A stretch of 64,000 nucleotides of DNA from Oscheius sp. JU75 (GCA_037178855.1 JASJZC010000005.1:2108001-2172000), one strand, 5' to 3'; shown: positions 36,154 through 48,406, numbered from the stretch's first letter. A program made the numbers and translations. Notes: generated from the sequence alone by a model not told the origin.

Positions 36154-39100
36154 TCAGACAATGTCATGAGAGAGTAGTAGTAAACTTCTTCCATCGAAGG
36201 GCGTTGCTTCGGACATTCCTGCATCATTCTAAAATAAAGTTAGGCCTACATTAGGACGTGCTTGAACACTCTCACAAACCTTTTTGCGTATTCCCGAAGT
36301 TCCCTGGAAGCGATTATTGCACTGTTCTCTGGCCAAGAGGTGTAACTGTCAAGAACCTTGTTCCGAGGTCACTGATCTTCAAGATGTTGTGCTTCTTGTC
36401 GAGCAACATGCTAAATGGATATTTTTCGCCATTCAGTTTCTACATACTTATGCGGCTTGACGTCCTTGTGTATGATACCGTTTTCGTGAAGATATTGGAG
36501 ACCACTGGCGGCTTGTATTGTCCAATCCACAATTTCTTCCTCATAGTATTGATTCTTCTTTTCGTCACTTCCTTCATCTTTCGTTTTCATGATGACATCG
36601 TTGAGCGAACCTCCTTCGCAGAATTCCATGAGAATTCCAGCAAATTTACCATTGTTGATAATGCAGCCATACAGTTTCACCACATGAGGGTTGAACTGAT
36701 TTTGAAAGGCGCTATACTAGGGCACATCCTTTTCTTACCTTTGAGAGACACTCGAGCTCCCCTGAAATGATGTTATAGATAGCGTCGTTAAAGTATTTGG
36801 CCACAAGTTCTACTGCTATTTTGGGAACTTTAACAAGTTCGACTTCTCCGTGTCCACCTGTTCCAACTGTCTGTTTGAGTTGTTTGAGTTGTTTGAGTGT
36901 GTTCATATAGTACGTCTTACATTTAGATCTCTGCATAAATTGTCAATAGCAAATAAAACGGTAACCTACCCGATGTTGTAGAAACACCTCTTCCCATGAC
37001 TTTGTACAGATATCCTTCAACTGAAAAGAGAAGAAATTCTACGGCTTGCCAACGGAAACTTCTAGTTTCGGGAGGTCGTACCTTTACAGCTGGCAAAAAG
37101 GATATGTACGTAACAATTGTCAAAGGTCATCCCGTATAACACTCGACAAGTTGTGTCTGAGGCCTTTTCTCCCTGATACATTTTGACAAGTTGATTTAGA
37201 ATAGAGTCAAACAGTTCATGATGCAAAAAAGTACTGGGTCGCTCCGCTAGGAGTGTGATATGAAATGCTTTAATTCGAAAAAGTAGTGATTTGTTGAACA
37301 GCTGTTTACAGATATCATTAAAACGTGTTACCTACCTCGGGAGGAATGTATTTAGCGTTGAGGGTTATCAGCCTGTACAATTTCTGAAAGTCTCACAGTT
37401 TATAAGAGTATCTAAATCACCTCTCTAAAGCTCGCGTCCTGGTTGGGAGATTTTTTCGCTTCGAAGATTGTTCTCAACTTGTCATTTGGACAGTTGTGCA
37501 AGCCGTCACAGAGCAACATGATGATATCAGTTTGAAGTTTCGTGTCTTCCATATGCGTGGCCATCTAAACGGCTGGTACGAGCACAACTTAGTCCCTACT
37601 ATACTTGGCCAGAAGACAATTTCCAAAAAATATACTTCTTTTCTCTAAACACGTTCATCTCGCACGTTTTTGGGTGTCTTCTCGGTTTAGAAGTATTTTT
37701 CAAAGGGTTCTAAGCAAGACTACATGTACTGATTCTCTTCAGACTCTCGTCAGACATGAAACTTTTCAGAAGTACTCTTTGACGAGCCACAAAACGATGT
37801 TTGTTTCAAAAGTATTGCAATGTTTGCGTGTTGTTGAAAAAAATTTTGGCTGGAAAAATTTGCTAGTAGGTAATCTATGTAAAGATCATTTGTCAAGATG
37901 GGAAGTCAAAAAGGTTTACATTGTATTTCTGGCGAAAAGGGGGGAATAACTCGCCAGAGATCAATTGAAAGATGGAAGATTTCAAGAAAAAGATGAACGA
38001 AAACTAAGGCAAATGACAAAAATACTACGAAACTCTCGACTCGAAGGCCAAAAACCGGCTCGCGCCTAAGTATAGTCCCTACCAAGAAAGTTTTCGTGAA
38101 GGCATGGAAAAACACATAGGGGAAGCGCTCAATGTGATCCATGAGAGCTTCCTTGGCGGCGTAGAAGAACGGTTTGTTCTCCTGTGGATCCCCTGTCTCG
38201 CTCTTGATCTCATCCGCTGGGCGGAAGTAGTCCATGAAAGTATTTTCTACATCCCATCGTTCAGATATCTTCGTTTGGATTTGTTTGAGTTGATCGGGCG
38301 TGAAGAAGCCTTTCAGACTCTGAGAAATTAAGCAATGTTACGAAAAGTAGACATTGTTCACGTTGTAGTACAGAAGTAAGGAACCGAACTCCATCATTCC
38401 ATTGACTGATTGGCAGAAAAGATCGCAGCATAACTAAACTTAACGTTTGGAGTATCTCAAACTCATTAAGGAACTATACATTCAAAGGTATAACTACCTG
38501 CTGGTTATTTCCATATTGTCCAGGACTTGTAGCCAACAACTGATTTCTCACGCTCTCCGAAGAATGCAAAAATCTTTGAAGATAGTACAGGGGAAGTCCA
38601 GCAATACGGCTGTCCTGTATTTAAACAAGTTCATAGAAACTAAGAATAGTTACCGCGTCCTTTTGAAACTTGAGAAGACTGCAGTAAAAAACATCAGCTG
38701 AGGTGGAATCGAAATCGAACAAGCTACCATGCGGCTTATTTTCTTCTTCGAGCCATACAAGCGGATCCGCGAACTTTCTATCTATATACTCTTCAAGACC
38801 GTTCTTGGCATCCAATACGTCCCACTAAACTCAACTGAAGGCTTTTTTAAATCCAAACCTTTGTATCTAAATCTGCCGTATTCACGCAAGGCAATATAGT
38901 ATCAGAAAAGACTCGATGAATCATGAACACTTCCTAGAAACAGATTGAATTTTTCCCAGGTTCTACCTACCATCTCTTCCGCGATTGCACGCAAGTACAC
39001 ATTTTCATAGACTTCTACCGTGTGTCCCGCTTTCACACACTCTATATCTTCTTTTGCCCTTAGTGCTATTCTAAAATCTGAGTGAGCTAATAACTTTATT

Positions 39101-40551
39101 GCATACGTTTTCTCGTTATAGTTAATCGTTCCAGTTCCATATTGAAGATAGTCTCTCATCATGAAACGAGCCAAATATTTGTCGATTGTGTGAAGCATTA
39201 TGCACTGGTGGTGCTAAAAACGATTTTTTCACAATGATTGTCTGGAAGCATCACCCTGAAAAACGCAGTTTCGGACAGTGGCTCCATCATCGCAACAATG
39301 TCGTCGTCATTTTCAGATATTGTTACCAGCTGTAGATGTAGATCCTGAACAGCATGCGTTTGAACGTTAAGGACAGTTAGGTAAAAGTAAAAGTTAAGAT
39401 ATGAAAGTGTAGAAAACAAAAAGAGTTACCTCAAACTTGTTCATCAGAAGAAACGGAAAGAACGGGATCTGCTGAACTATTTGCCCCAGAGCATAATGCC
39501 ACTTTTCAACGAGGTCCTCATCGTACTGGAAAGGGTTTCCTTTCATAGTTCAAACTATTACCATGTTAATTGTTGATTTGCAATCTTGCATGGCTTCGAA
39601 CATCAAATGAGGATATTTGGCTGCATAGATAAACCCATGTAAGTATTTCTTCTCTCTTCCAATTAAAGATTTCGGGTTTGAAAAGTACTCCGTGAAGTCG
39701 AATGTGGTTCTGTAGATTTGTTGTCTCAGCACAAGCTCCGCCTACACTATCTGTTTCTTTACTGATTTTAGACTCACCTTTATAGTTAATATATCCTCGT
39801 GTTTCATCTGATTGTAGTCGAACAGAAGTTTCTCGAATTGGATGACAGTTGCATTTTTGAATGGCCGGAATCTTATGGTTGTGTTCCTTCCAAGCAGTCT
39901 TTTCAAAAGAACGATGAATTCCTGCGAAAGGGAATTTTGTTGGGATGTTTTAAATACCTCGAGGAATGGTCCCAGTATTGGAACCGTTTCGGCTCTTGTA
40001 AAATCTTCTTCTTGTCCGGTTTTTGCGAGACACATTTCGATCATAAATGTCGTTGTATCTATAATCGAGGAAAGAATGTTGCGAACATCACCATAGGTCT
40101 CCAAATTGGTTGGTGGGTTGTTAATCTATAAACCAGATCTCATGAAAGTATCAAACATACAATTTCTTTCAAGTAGTCATTGATTGCAGCAAAGTAGACC
40201 GCAGTGTACTCTTGGCTTAACTCACAGGCTCTCCATGCGTAGTGAGATAGCGTGTCCTTGCCATCCTTTTTGATCGAAATTAGTTGAGAAACTCTGCTGG
40301 ACATACAAAAGTGTTCTGCTCTTTCTCCTCCTCGTCTTGGATGCTCTCACTGATGACTATTTCCACGAGGAGGCGAAACTCATCTAACGATAACTACTCC
40401 TCTTATGTTCTAGCGTTCTTTTGTGACTTACTCTTTTTAATCGATCCAGCGAAAAAGTGTCATTGGTCACCGAGGGAATGCGGACAGGCTTTGCTTTTCT
40501 TGACGGTCTGGGCTCATCATTAAATCGTCCTATTTCCAACTCCCCGCCCAT
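36154..40551 (-). CDS. Kinase-family gene A: long helical N-terminal region plus truncated kinase domain
   Basis: The predicted start MGGELEIGRF lies right behind a ttttag acceptor. The first exons are uncertain, but from about 40215 down the gene matches its neighbour B exon by exon. Shared N-terminal blocks include PILGPFLEVF, LPLYYLQRFLHSSESVRNQL, LCCDLFCQSVNGMMEFGSLL, TKSWEEVFLQ and KLYRLITLNA. This roughly 700-residue region matches no domain I recognise. The C-terminal kinase has a glycine loop (GTGGHGEV), the lysine (VELVAKYF), hinge MEFCEGGSLNDV and catalytic loop IIHKDVKPHN, followed by DLG. The activation segment, APE motif and helix F are absent: DLGTRFLTVTP is followed almost at once by the last helices (RELREYA, MMQECPKQRPSMEEV). 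A likely pseudokinase or a decaying copy. The kinase part most resembles TAK1/TKL-type domains. Stop at 36154-36156. Confidence 0.7.
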
Positions 40552-40812
40552 TCTAAAAGCTGCTGAAAAGAGAACGTTTGGTTTGTTGCTACAACAAAGA
40601 AGTACACGTGTGTTAAACATAATTGATGTGAATTTATATCACAAAATGAAAGAAATAATCATGTGTTCGTTGCTGAGGAGTTAGTTCGCCTGCGCTAGGG
40701 AAACTGATTAGATAACAGCAATGAGATGGGAGTATGCTGAGACAGCAACAAATTACAATCAATACTTCATTGTCAGAAATATAAAACAACTGTTTCCGCG
40801 CCCTCTTTGTTT

Positions 40813-41590
40813 TCATTTACAATTCTGGCTGTAATCTGTTCCAGTCTTGAGCCTGTGGAAGACGTCGTAGATAGTTGGTCGATAATTAGCTTCACTCAGC
40901 ATCTTTCTGAAAAAATAAATAACTAAGTACACAGAGGGAATACTTCTCAACAAATAGCAAGCGTTCATCTGACACACGAGCTGCTGCTCGCTCTTGTGGC
41001 AAAACATGGGTGCAAAACACAGATCAGTGCATCATATGCCACACAGAACGACCCAGTGAAAATACGTCGACAGCGGCAGTTAGATTATCCCCTCCTTTCT
41101 CCATTTCCGGCGCTGTGTAATCTTCAGTACCACGGCCACCATCAGTTAGGAACTCATGACGACCATTGTTTTCTCTCGAGGGGGAGGTAATCTTTGAAAA
41201 GCCGAGATCACAGATTTTCACTCTTTTATACGTGGCATCTAGAAGCATACTGAAATGACTTTTTGAAAGAACTCTGGGGTCCCACTTTTTCGTCTTGACA
41301 TCCTTGTGGACAATCTTGCTCTCGCGCAGGTACAGCAATCCACAGGAAGCATAAGAAGTCCATCGTACGATACCCTTCTCAGCGTAAATTGAGGTGTTCT
41401 TGATTTAGTCGTGATAGACTTGTGAGCGAGTTGATCGCAGTTGAAAGGCCATTAGCAAACTGATAGGCAAAACGAGCATGAGCTACAGACACCTCTTTGC
41501 GAGCTCTCAATACTTCCAGGAAGCAGATTTCGTAGTGTTCGCATATAATAGTATACGCCGTGCTAGCGGGAACTGATAAGAGCACCATGA
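40813..41590 (-). pseudogene. Kinase fragment K2 (C-terminal half, two in-frame stops)
   Basis: Encodes the back half of the same kinase: GLLYLRESKIVHKDVKTKN, KICDLGFSKITS, YTAPEMEKG, VDVFSLGRSVWHMMH and a final RPTIYDVFHRL. A TAA (41405-41407) replaces the tyrosine of the SLHDYIQD stretch seen in gene B. A TGA (41024-41026) follows VWHMMH, where B has an arginine. There is no N-lobe. The 41405-41590 part encodes an unrelated open stretch (LEVLRARKEVSVAHARFAYQ) of unknown origin. The conserved intron after the catalytic loop is still present. A dead duplicate lying between genes A and B. Confidence 0.82.
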
Positions 41591-41657
41591 GATAGGAGTC
41601 CGTGAACTAGAAAATTCGAAAGTTTACTTTACGAAATATGAAAACGACAACATTGTT

Positions 41658-44600
41658 TCAACGTCTATGCCAATCCATGAACCTGTTGAAGACCTTGTCC
41701 ATAGATGGTCGATCATTGGCCACAATCCACATCATTCTGAATTTCAAAAGGTTTGTGTAATTAGAGAAATTCACGAATTCACAAAATCTAAGAGGTCTTC
41801 AGACACGAGGACTTCTACTGGTAGTGGCAGCAAGTCTGTTTTGGGTACAGTTCGATGTATCATATGCCATACAGAACGACCCAGAGAAAAGACATCCACA
41901 ACAGCAGTTAGATTATGCTCTCCTTTCTCCATTTCTGGCGCTGTGTAGCCTGCAGTTCCACGGTCACCATCAGTTTCGAACACTTCCTGAGTAGTGCCGT
42001 CTTTCGATACTGAGGTCATTTTTGAAATGCCGAGGTCACAAATTTTCAATTTAGTACTTGTCAAAAGCATACTGAAAAGTTTTGTTTGATAGAAATTTGG
42101 ACCTCGACTTCTTTGGCTTGACATCCTTGTGTACAATCTTATTCTCGTGAAGGTACAGTAATCCACTGGATGCATGGAACGTCCATCGTATAATATCTTT
42201 TTCCTCATAAAGGTTGTTCTTATCCTGGATGTAGTCATGTAAAGATCCGCCTTCACAATACTCCATCAAGATTCCGTAAAACTGCCTCTCGTCGAGGATG
42301 CATCCATAAACTTGGACAATATGAGGATTGAACTGATTCTGAAAGAATCATTTCTCAACAACTCAACCATAATACTCACCCCTAACAAACCTTCTATTTC
42401 CCCGGAAATTTCTCTGTATTGGGACATGTCAAAAAAACATTTAGCCACGAGCTCAACAGCAATTCCTGGAGCATAGACGAGTCTCGTGTCGCCTTGAGCT
42501 CCACCTTCGATAAAAGTGCTAGTAGATGGTTTCAGTTCTTTCCGTTGGTAAGTTTTGAGTTTCGATTTCTCCAAAAACTTCTGTAAAACTATTTCTTCCC
42601 AAGATTTGTCGGAAAGATTGCGAAGCTGAAAAAACAGATTAGAACTGAAGTCTATGCGCCTTACTTCAAAAGGAGCATTAGCGGAGTATGTACTGTAATC
42701 TTCTGCCAAGGCGTGATACAGTTTCTGAAAGAACGATGGGAAGGAACGATTGGGAAGAGAAGAGAACTCACCTGCTTGAATGTCATGCCATCGCAGTCTG
42801 TTTTGTATGATCTGAATATACTTCTCGTTTGATCGCTGCCGTCTGGACTACTGTGCAAGGCGTCATAGAACAGTTGAAGTACATGAAGTTGATTCTTTTC
42901 TTCGTGTCTTTCACGAGTTACAAACTGTTTCTTTTTTGATGTTTTTATGTAGTTTTACATACCTGATATCTATTTATAAAGGCAAGATAGAAAACATATG
43001 GGTATTTGTTCATATAACTTAGCAGGTCGGGAAAATCAGAAGCAGAGATTGATTTGATCTTATATGGAGATCTGAGGATTTACCTTGTAATTGGAACTCG
43101 ATCGACTTGAGTCTCTCGCAAATAATTACACTCGCTCCGCACTCTCTGTAATAGCGTAAAAACGTACCCAAAAAACGAAAACTCTTGACAAGGTTGAAAG
43201 AAGTAAGCGATGAAGACCTTTTCTGCCTCTTTTCTTTTCTTCAGTTTTGTTCTCATGTTGTTCAGGTCAGTCTCAGTGAACCATTGTTTCAGAACCTAGA
43301 CGCTGACTGCATTTTTCGAAACAGCTTTCTTACTTGATAGTAGGCTAAAAGAGAACCAAATGTCATCAAGCTATTGATGGATTTGCAAAAGAGATCACAA
43401 GCCAACTAAAAAGGTCTTTGGCTGTGGATGTCTCACCTTTTTGTTAGTTCCAAAGAGATGTGGATTTAGCTGCACAGTTGTTTTATTGAATCGGTCCCTA
43501 ATGTGCTCACTGGAACGGAGAAAACGCTGAAGCAGGTAGAGAGGAATACCAACAAGAAACTTGGTCTGAAAGCTTGTTGTTAGAAAACTTGAATTAGAAG
43601 TAGCCTTTTCACATGTTTCGATATTGAACAGGATGCGATAGAAAATGTCGGCAGTGAGTTCAGTATCAAGAAGACCACCATCCGGCTTTTTGACCTCCTC
43701 AACAAGCCATGACCAAGATTTGACAAATTTTTTCTCGACGAACTTTTCGAGTTTCTCCGAATCTTCGATCAATTCGTACTGACACAAAATAAGTCCTTGC
43801 GATGAGCCAACATACATTTGACAGTTTCCGAGCAGGAAGTATGTGTTCGACAATCCCGATGGGGAAAAAGTTTATGTCGTTTTGGAATGTCAATGGTTCA
43901 CCGATCGTTTTCGAAGAATTGTATTCATCTTCGTAAACTTCACCGAGTGTGCCTGGTGGAAGCCATTCATCTTTTTCTTTTAGACGTAAGGCCAGCCTGA
44001 TTGACATCAAACCATAAGTCAAGATGGGCAGTTACCTTTTTCTAGGATATTCTATCGCCTTCTCCTTGTGTTTGTAATAGTCTCTCATTAGTAGTTTAAC
44101 AAGAAACTTGTCGATGATTGGTAGATCTTCGCCGTTGAAGTTTCTACTCTTCTAAACCCTGGATTCAAAATTCACAAGTTCTGTTGAGAAAATGCTGTTT
44201 CACTGATCGTGAGCATTCTGCGGTGGAAGACTGGTAAAGCAAAATACATACGTCAATACTATAATGGTCGGCCCTAATCAAAGGCTTCTTTTGAGATTAT
44301 AAACACGGTTTTTCAGTTAGAGTAGTTATGGATCCGACTCCAATGATGCCAGTTTATAAATTCCTTGTACCTACTCTTGTGAATGTCGTATCATTGAAAA
44401 CAGACATAATCATTTGCACATCTACATCATCTTCGGAAATTGATGCCTGCTGACTGTCAACGCCCTGAAGATTTCTATTCCATACTTCAGTTAGATATTA
44501 CCTGGATGAGCAGTAACGGAAAATAGGGTAGTTCTTTCGTTACAGCCTTGAGCACCTCGTGTATTTCAGCTCTGTACTGATTCTATAATACAAAGAAAAG

Positions 44601-45417
44601 TAACCGGATTCTTTAACGACCTACCGAAGAATGTTTCTGTTCTACAATAGCCCGGAATATTAGCATCGGGTATTGCGATGCATAAGTCAATTTGTGCCTC
44701 ACCTTTTCCCAATTTGATACATCGAAATTGCCACTGCCTAGACAACTATTCACTAATTCTTTTGTTCCCTCAAACACGGTGTATCTCAGCGACAATTCTG
44801 CCTGTAAAATTTTCTGAAAGCATAAATTATGTATTCACTCTTATTTTGTCGACGAGCTCCTTTTCGCTGTGGCCACGTAAGAACTCCAGCCCATTGATGC
44901 CAACGACATCATTGTCAAAAGCACGGAACAGAATGCCGTTATTGGACTGAAGGAGTGTCCATAGGGATTGAACATACCTCTGTCACTGTGCTTGTTTACT
45001 TAGCGTAATATTACTGACCCTGAGAAAATCGGCCTTCTGGGCAACAGATAATGGTGTCATGTCTGTTGTCACCCCATTCCTATCGTAATCTTCTTGACTA
45101 AAAAGAAGAATTCGGAAAGAAAACTAGTTGGAGACCATTCTGGTAAGGTCGAACTGTCTTTCATGAACTGAACAACGTTGCTAACGTATTTGGTGAGTTG
45201 CTCCGCTATTTCATCGTACTGTTTAAGGTTAATGACTGGAGATTTTGTCTGATTTATTTACATACGACCATGTGCATTTGATCAAACTCACCAGATTATC
45301 GAAATAGGAGATAGTTTTATCACCGTAGGCAAAAGACTCGGATTGTCTCATATGCTGCATTGCATAGCGAACTTGTTGTTTACGAGTTTCAGCCATCCAA
45401 CTTTGGGCATTTCCCAT
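41658..45417 (-). CDS. Kinase-family gene B: intact kinase with long novel N-terminal region and myristoylation signal
   Basis: Starts MGNAQSWMAETR directly after a tttgcag acceptor. G2 with S6 fits the N-myristoylation consensus, suggesting a membrane-anchored kinase. About 20 short introns. Roughly 650-700 residues of N-terminal sequence share blocks with gene A (IPLYLLQRFLRSSEHIRD, LACDLFCKSINSLMTFGSLL, KSWEEIVLQ). The kinase domain follows: VELVAKCFF lysine, EISGEIEGL (helix C Glu), MEYCEGGSLHDYI hinge, KIVHKDVKPKN catalytic loop (HKD in place of HRD), KICDLGISK (DLG in place of DFG), GYTAPEMEKG, VDVFSLGRSVWHMIH and a final NDRPSMDKVF. It ends at 41658-41660. All catalytic residues expected for activity are present. 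The kinase resembles TAK1/TKL types; substrate and pathway are unknown. Confidence 0.8.
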
Positions 45418-45783
45418 TCTGCAAATGAAGAAAGGCAGATGCGGCGCAAACGGAAGTAAAATAGTTGACAGTCTAACACAAACACACTGATAAAAGTCAG
45501 AAATTAGCGTCGGCAATAATATTTTTTACAGGAAGAACCCATAGTGACTTTCTCTTAGGAACAGATAAACTAAAAAGAAAATGTAAGTGGACACGAGAAG
45601 CACACAAGATTTTGTTTTGGGGAAGACACGCATTTGCTCCGTAAAAGAGTCGAATAGTTAAAATGCTGACCAGGACCATACACGTGATTAGCGACAAGTG
45701 CCGCTCTGTAAACATAAAAAAGAACATCACTGATAACAATCTGCTTTGAAAGACAAGCAGATTAACTACCACTTTTATTTTTA

Positions 45784-46255
45784 AACATTGAACAAACACT
45801 CTGGTTCACGGTAAAAAGTGAAATTAAAGTCAAAAAGTAGGTCGTCTTGTAAGTTTCCTTTCATCAAAAGAGTATATCCGTTGTGGTTAGTAAACCCATG
45901 TTTTCCAAGAACTGATGCCGTGTCGAAAGGATTATCATTTGCCTGTCTCTCCGCTGGCTTGTGCTTCTGCTGCATCGTGACTTTTGAGATTCCAAGATCG
46001 CCGATTTTCAGGATCTCAAAAACAGCATCCAGCAGCATGCTAGATTTTAGTAGATGTATACAGAACGATACAATCTACTTTGGCGGCTTGACATTTTTGT
46101 CCATCTTACAATATCTTTCTCATGTAATCATTCTCGTGATCTAAAAGAACTTTGTGGAGCGATCCACCTTTGAAATATTACGTTATGATGCCTTGAAACT
46201 GTCCGTTAGCGATTATACTGCTGTACAACTGGATTACATAAGGATTGAACTGGTT
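45784..46255 (-). pseudogene. Kinase fragment K5 (hinge to DLG, broken)
   Basis: Begins NQFNPYVIQLYSSIIANGQF, matching the N-lobe/hinge exon of genes A and B. It hits a TAA where they have Met-Glu, continues YFKGGSLHKVLLDHEND, then loses the helix E and HKD stretch through a deletion and frameshift; DKNVKPPK survives in another frame. The conserved intron position follows, then MLLDAVFEILKIGDLGISKV and an unrelated ending. It sits upstream of gene B on the same strand. A third kind of decay in this small family. Confidence 0.8.
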
Positions 46256-46426
46256 CTGAAATTAAAATTCAAAACAACCGTCTGAGGCAGATCCTGAGAA
46301 GCCTTGGCGAAGAATGGTTAGTCTTAAGATTTTGAAACCACTATTTAGAAGAATCTCATGCGCTAGCTGAACCAGATAAACAGTCGGAAAAAAATTGGAA
46401 GTCAAGGATGCTACGGGAACAACTGA

Positions 46427-46673
46427 ATGGTGCTGGCTGCAGAAAAAAAGAGTAGGTAATTTTTTTCATTCTCTACGATTACGTAGCCGAACAAGCTTAA
46501 AATGTAAACAAACACTTTGCTTAGAAGTAGCTGATAAGGAAACCAAATTCAAGATTTTCAACTAAAATATAGTCCCGAATATTGGTAACACAGTGGTTTG
46601 CATACTTCTGATCATCGTCATTGTTTTGATTTTGTATTACGTCAAGTGCTTTTGCTGCTGCTGCTGTGGTTGA
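46427..46673 (+). CDS. Tiny single-pass membrane protein with a poly-cysteine tail
   Basis: Two exons, 46427-46451 and 46573-46673, join in frame across a 121-nt gt..ag intron. They encode 41 residues: MVLAAEKKIPNIGN, a hydrophobic helix VVCILLIIVIVLILYYV, then KCFCCCCCG and stop. AATAAA overlaps the stop codon (46673-46678), which strongly supports the 3' end. The juxtamembrane cysteine run is the pattern of S-palmitoylated small membrane proteins. I do not recognise a family. It is divergently placed to the kinase cluster. The first exon is short, so the start is the less certain end. Confidence 0.6.
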
Positions 46674-46953
46674 ATAAATTTGAGTAAAAAGTTAGATATA
46701 ACTTTTGCTCTCGATGCCTCTAGTTTGTCCTCTCTTTTTCTTCATTCACACTTCCAGGCGGCACAATTCCAACGCGTAAACCTATTTTCGAGGTCCGTTT
46801 TGAATGGAGAGGATCTTCACTAACTAGGTTTCGACATCCCCATAAGACACCATTTGCTAGTCTCATCTTAGGCATGGTATCTGCACTCTTTTTGCAGATT
46901 GCTTGTCATATCTTACCTTTTTTGAACTGTTTGATTCTTCTAACTCGTCTTGT

Positions 46954-47025
46954 CAACTCTAATCTGGATAACATATGACAGAAAAGGTCACAAACGTTGT
47001 CAAGTGCTATCCCAGATTAGAGTTG
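46954..47025. repeat. Stem-loop, 14-bp perfect arm plus 3 bp after a bulge
   Basis: CAACTCTAATCTGGATA (46954-46970) pairs with TATCCCAGATTAGAGTTG (47008-47025): 14 perfect pairs, one bulged base, then three more. The loop is 37 nt. The geometry is compatible with a small-RNA precursor or a short foldback; nothing more can be said from sequence. Confidence 0.5.
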
Positions 47026-47659
47026 CCATGTGTCGCAGACAGACGCTTCTTGCAAATTTTAAAGGTAGGATCATTGAATACTTTTAGACAATGGAAAGAC
47101 TGCTTGTGAATTGTTTACCTATTCTAACTATGTTTCAAAGTGTCCATGTTGCTGAAAAGAAATTCTGCTAACGTTATTAGCTTTGGACAAAAAACCAATT
47201 CGCATAGACTTTCCAGGAAGATATCTTGTTCAATGAGAATTGGAGCCAAATGTTTCAACAAGACCGTAAATAAAAAGAAGTTTCGTAGATAATGGGCGTA
47301 TCCAGAGAGCAGTGGCTTGAAAATTAGAACATTTGGTTAGAAAAAGTGCTAGTGTATCATATTCATTCTTCGCAGATACTCTCTTTCCTCTAACAACCTC
47401 ATGTGCTCAGTAGTCACAATGCGGTGACAATTTGATTCAGCCACCAACTTCCGACTCACCCTCTCAGACAGACGTTCTGCTGCCCTACTGAATTTCAGAA
47501 GTCGTTCCTTCCTTCAGCAAACGAAAAGTTATGTTTCATGGCTGCTGTATAAGAAGATACAAATAGCTGCTCATAATGATCGGAGTTTTGTTGCTTAAAC
47601 TTCTAGTTTTCTAGCTTACACTTTTTTGTTTCATTAAATAGTCAAATGGCAGAGGGTTT

Positions 47660-47693
47660 GAAAAAACTGATTGTTTTAGCAATCAGTTTTTTC
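47660..47693. repeat. Perfect 14-bp hairpin, 6-base loop
   Basis: GAAAAAACTGATTG is followed by TTTTAG and the exact reverse complement. A very tight perfect stem in non-coding DNA; function unknown. Confidence 0.6.
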
Positions 47694-48406
47694 AGAAATC
47701 AGAAATTTCGAGTCCAGTCTCCCTTTTTAGACTATGAATCTATAGTTGGAACTTGCTGTTCCATATTATTTCTCATTCATTTCATTTCTTTTAGACCGAT
47801 GTCCTTTTTACTGTTCTAGTTAGTTTGAGTACAACAAGTACTAATAGTGGATGAGTTTTCAATATGAAACTTCCGAGAATCCGGGAAAAGATAGTCATAT
47901 TCACGGCTGTATTATAACTACTAATTTGCTGTTAGGGGGAAATTTTGGCCCACGGACAAGTGCACATATTAAATCAAAATGAAGTAGTAGTTATCTTTCT
48001 TTAAACAGCCGTTTTACATTTCAACACTCAAAGTTTCAATGATCATCATAGAAGATTGTACTTTCTTTATAGAAACGCTGAAACATTTGGTTTTGAACCA
48101 TCTCTTTGCCACTCTCTCTTTCTCATTCTCTGTCACTACCCATCACCCAGATCCTCGATTCTTCAGAATCCAATTCCCTCGTCCTTAACCCCATCTCTCG
48201 TTGTTGTCACACCCTAAAGAACAGCTCGTTCGTCCGTCTCCCTCTCCGGGGATCAAAATGGTCAATTGAATTGTGCCGACTTCCGACTAGGGTGTGTCGA
48301 CGAGATGATGATGAAGATGGCTCCCCCATGAACTTGTTTATCTAAGATCGGCTCTTTGTTGAACTTTTGTTCTTTTCTTTTCTTAAAACTTTGCATTTTC
48401 CAGAAA

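Larger units (their letters stand above)
46674..48406. other. Intergenic, small membrane gene to SRX pair
   Basis: No coding exons supported. Contains two marked hairpins (46954-47025 and 47660-47693) and the return of the TGTTTCA motifs after their near absence in the kinase cluster. Confidence 0.5.

Noticed and set aside
38900-40215. Possible distant likeness of the kinase N-terminal region to UFD2/UBE4-type helical cores
   Set aside because: Only short, scattered similarities came to mind from memory and they do not align in order. A profile search would be needed, so no claim is made.
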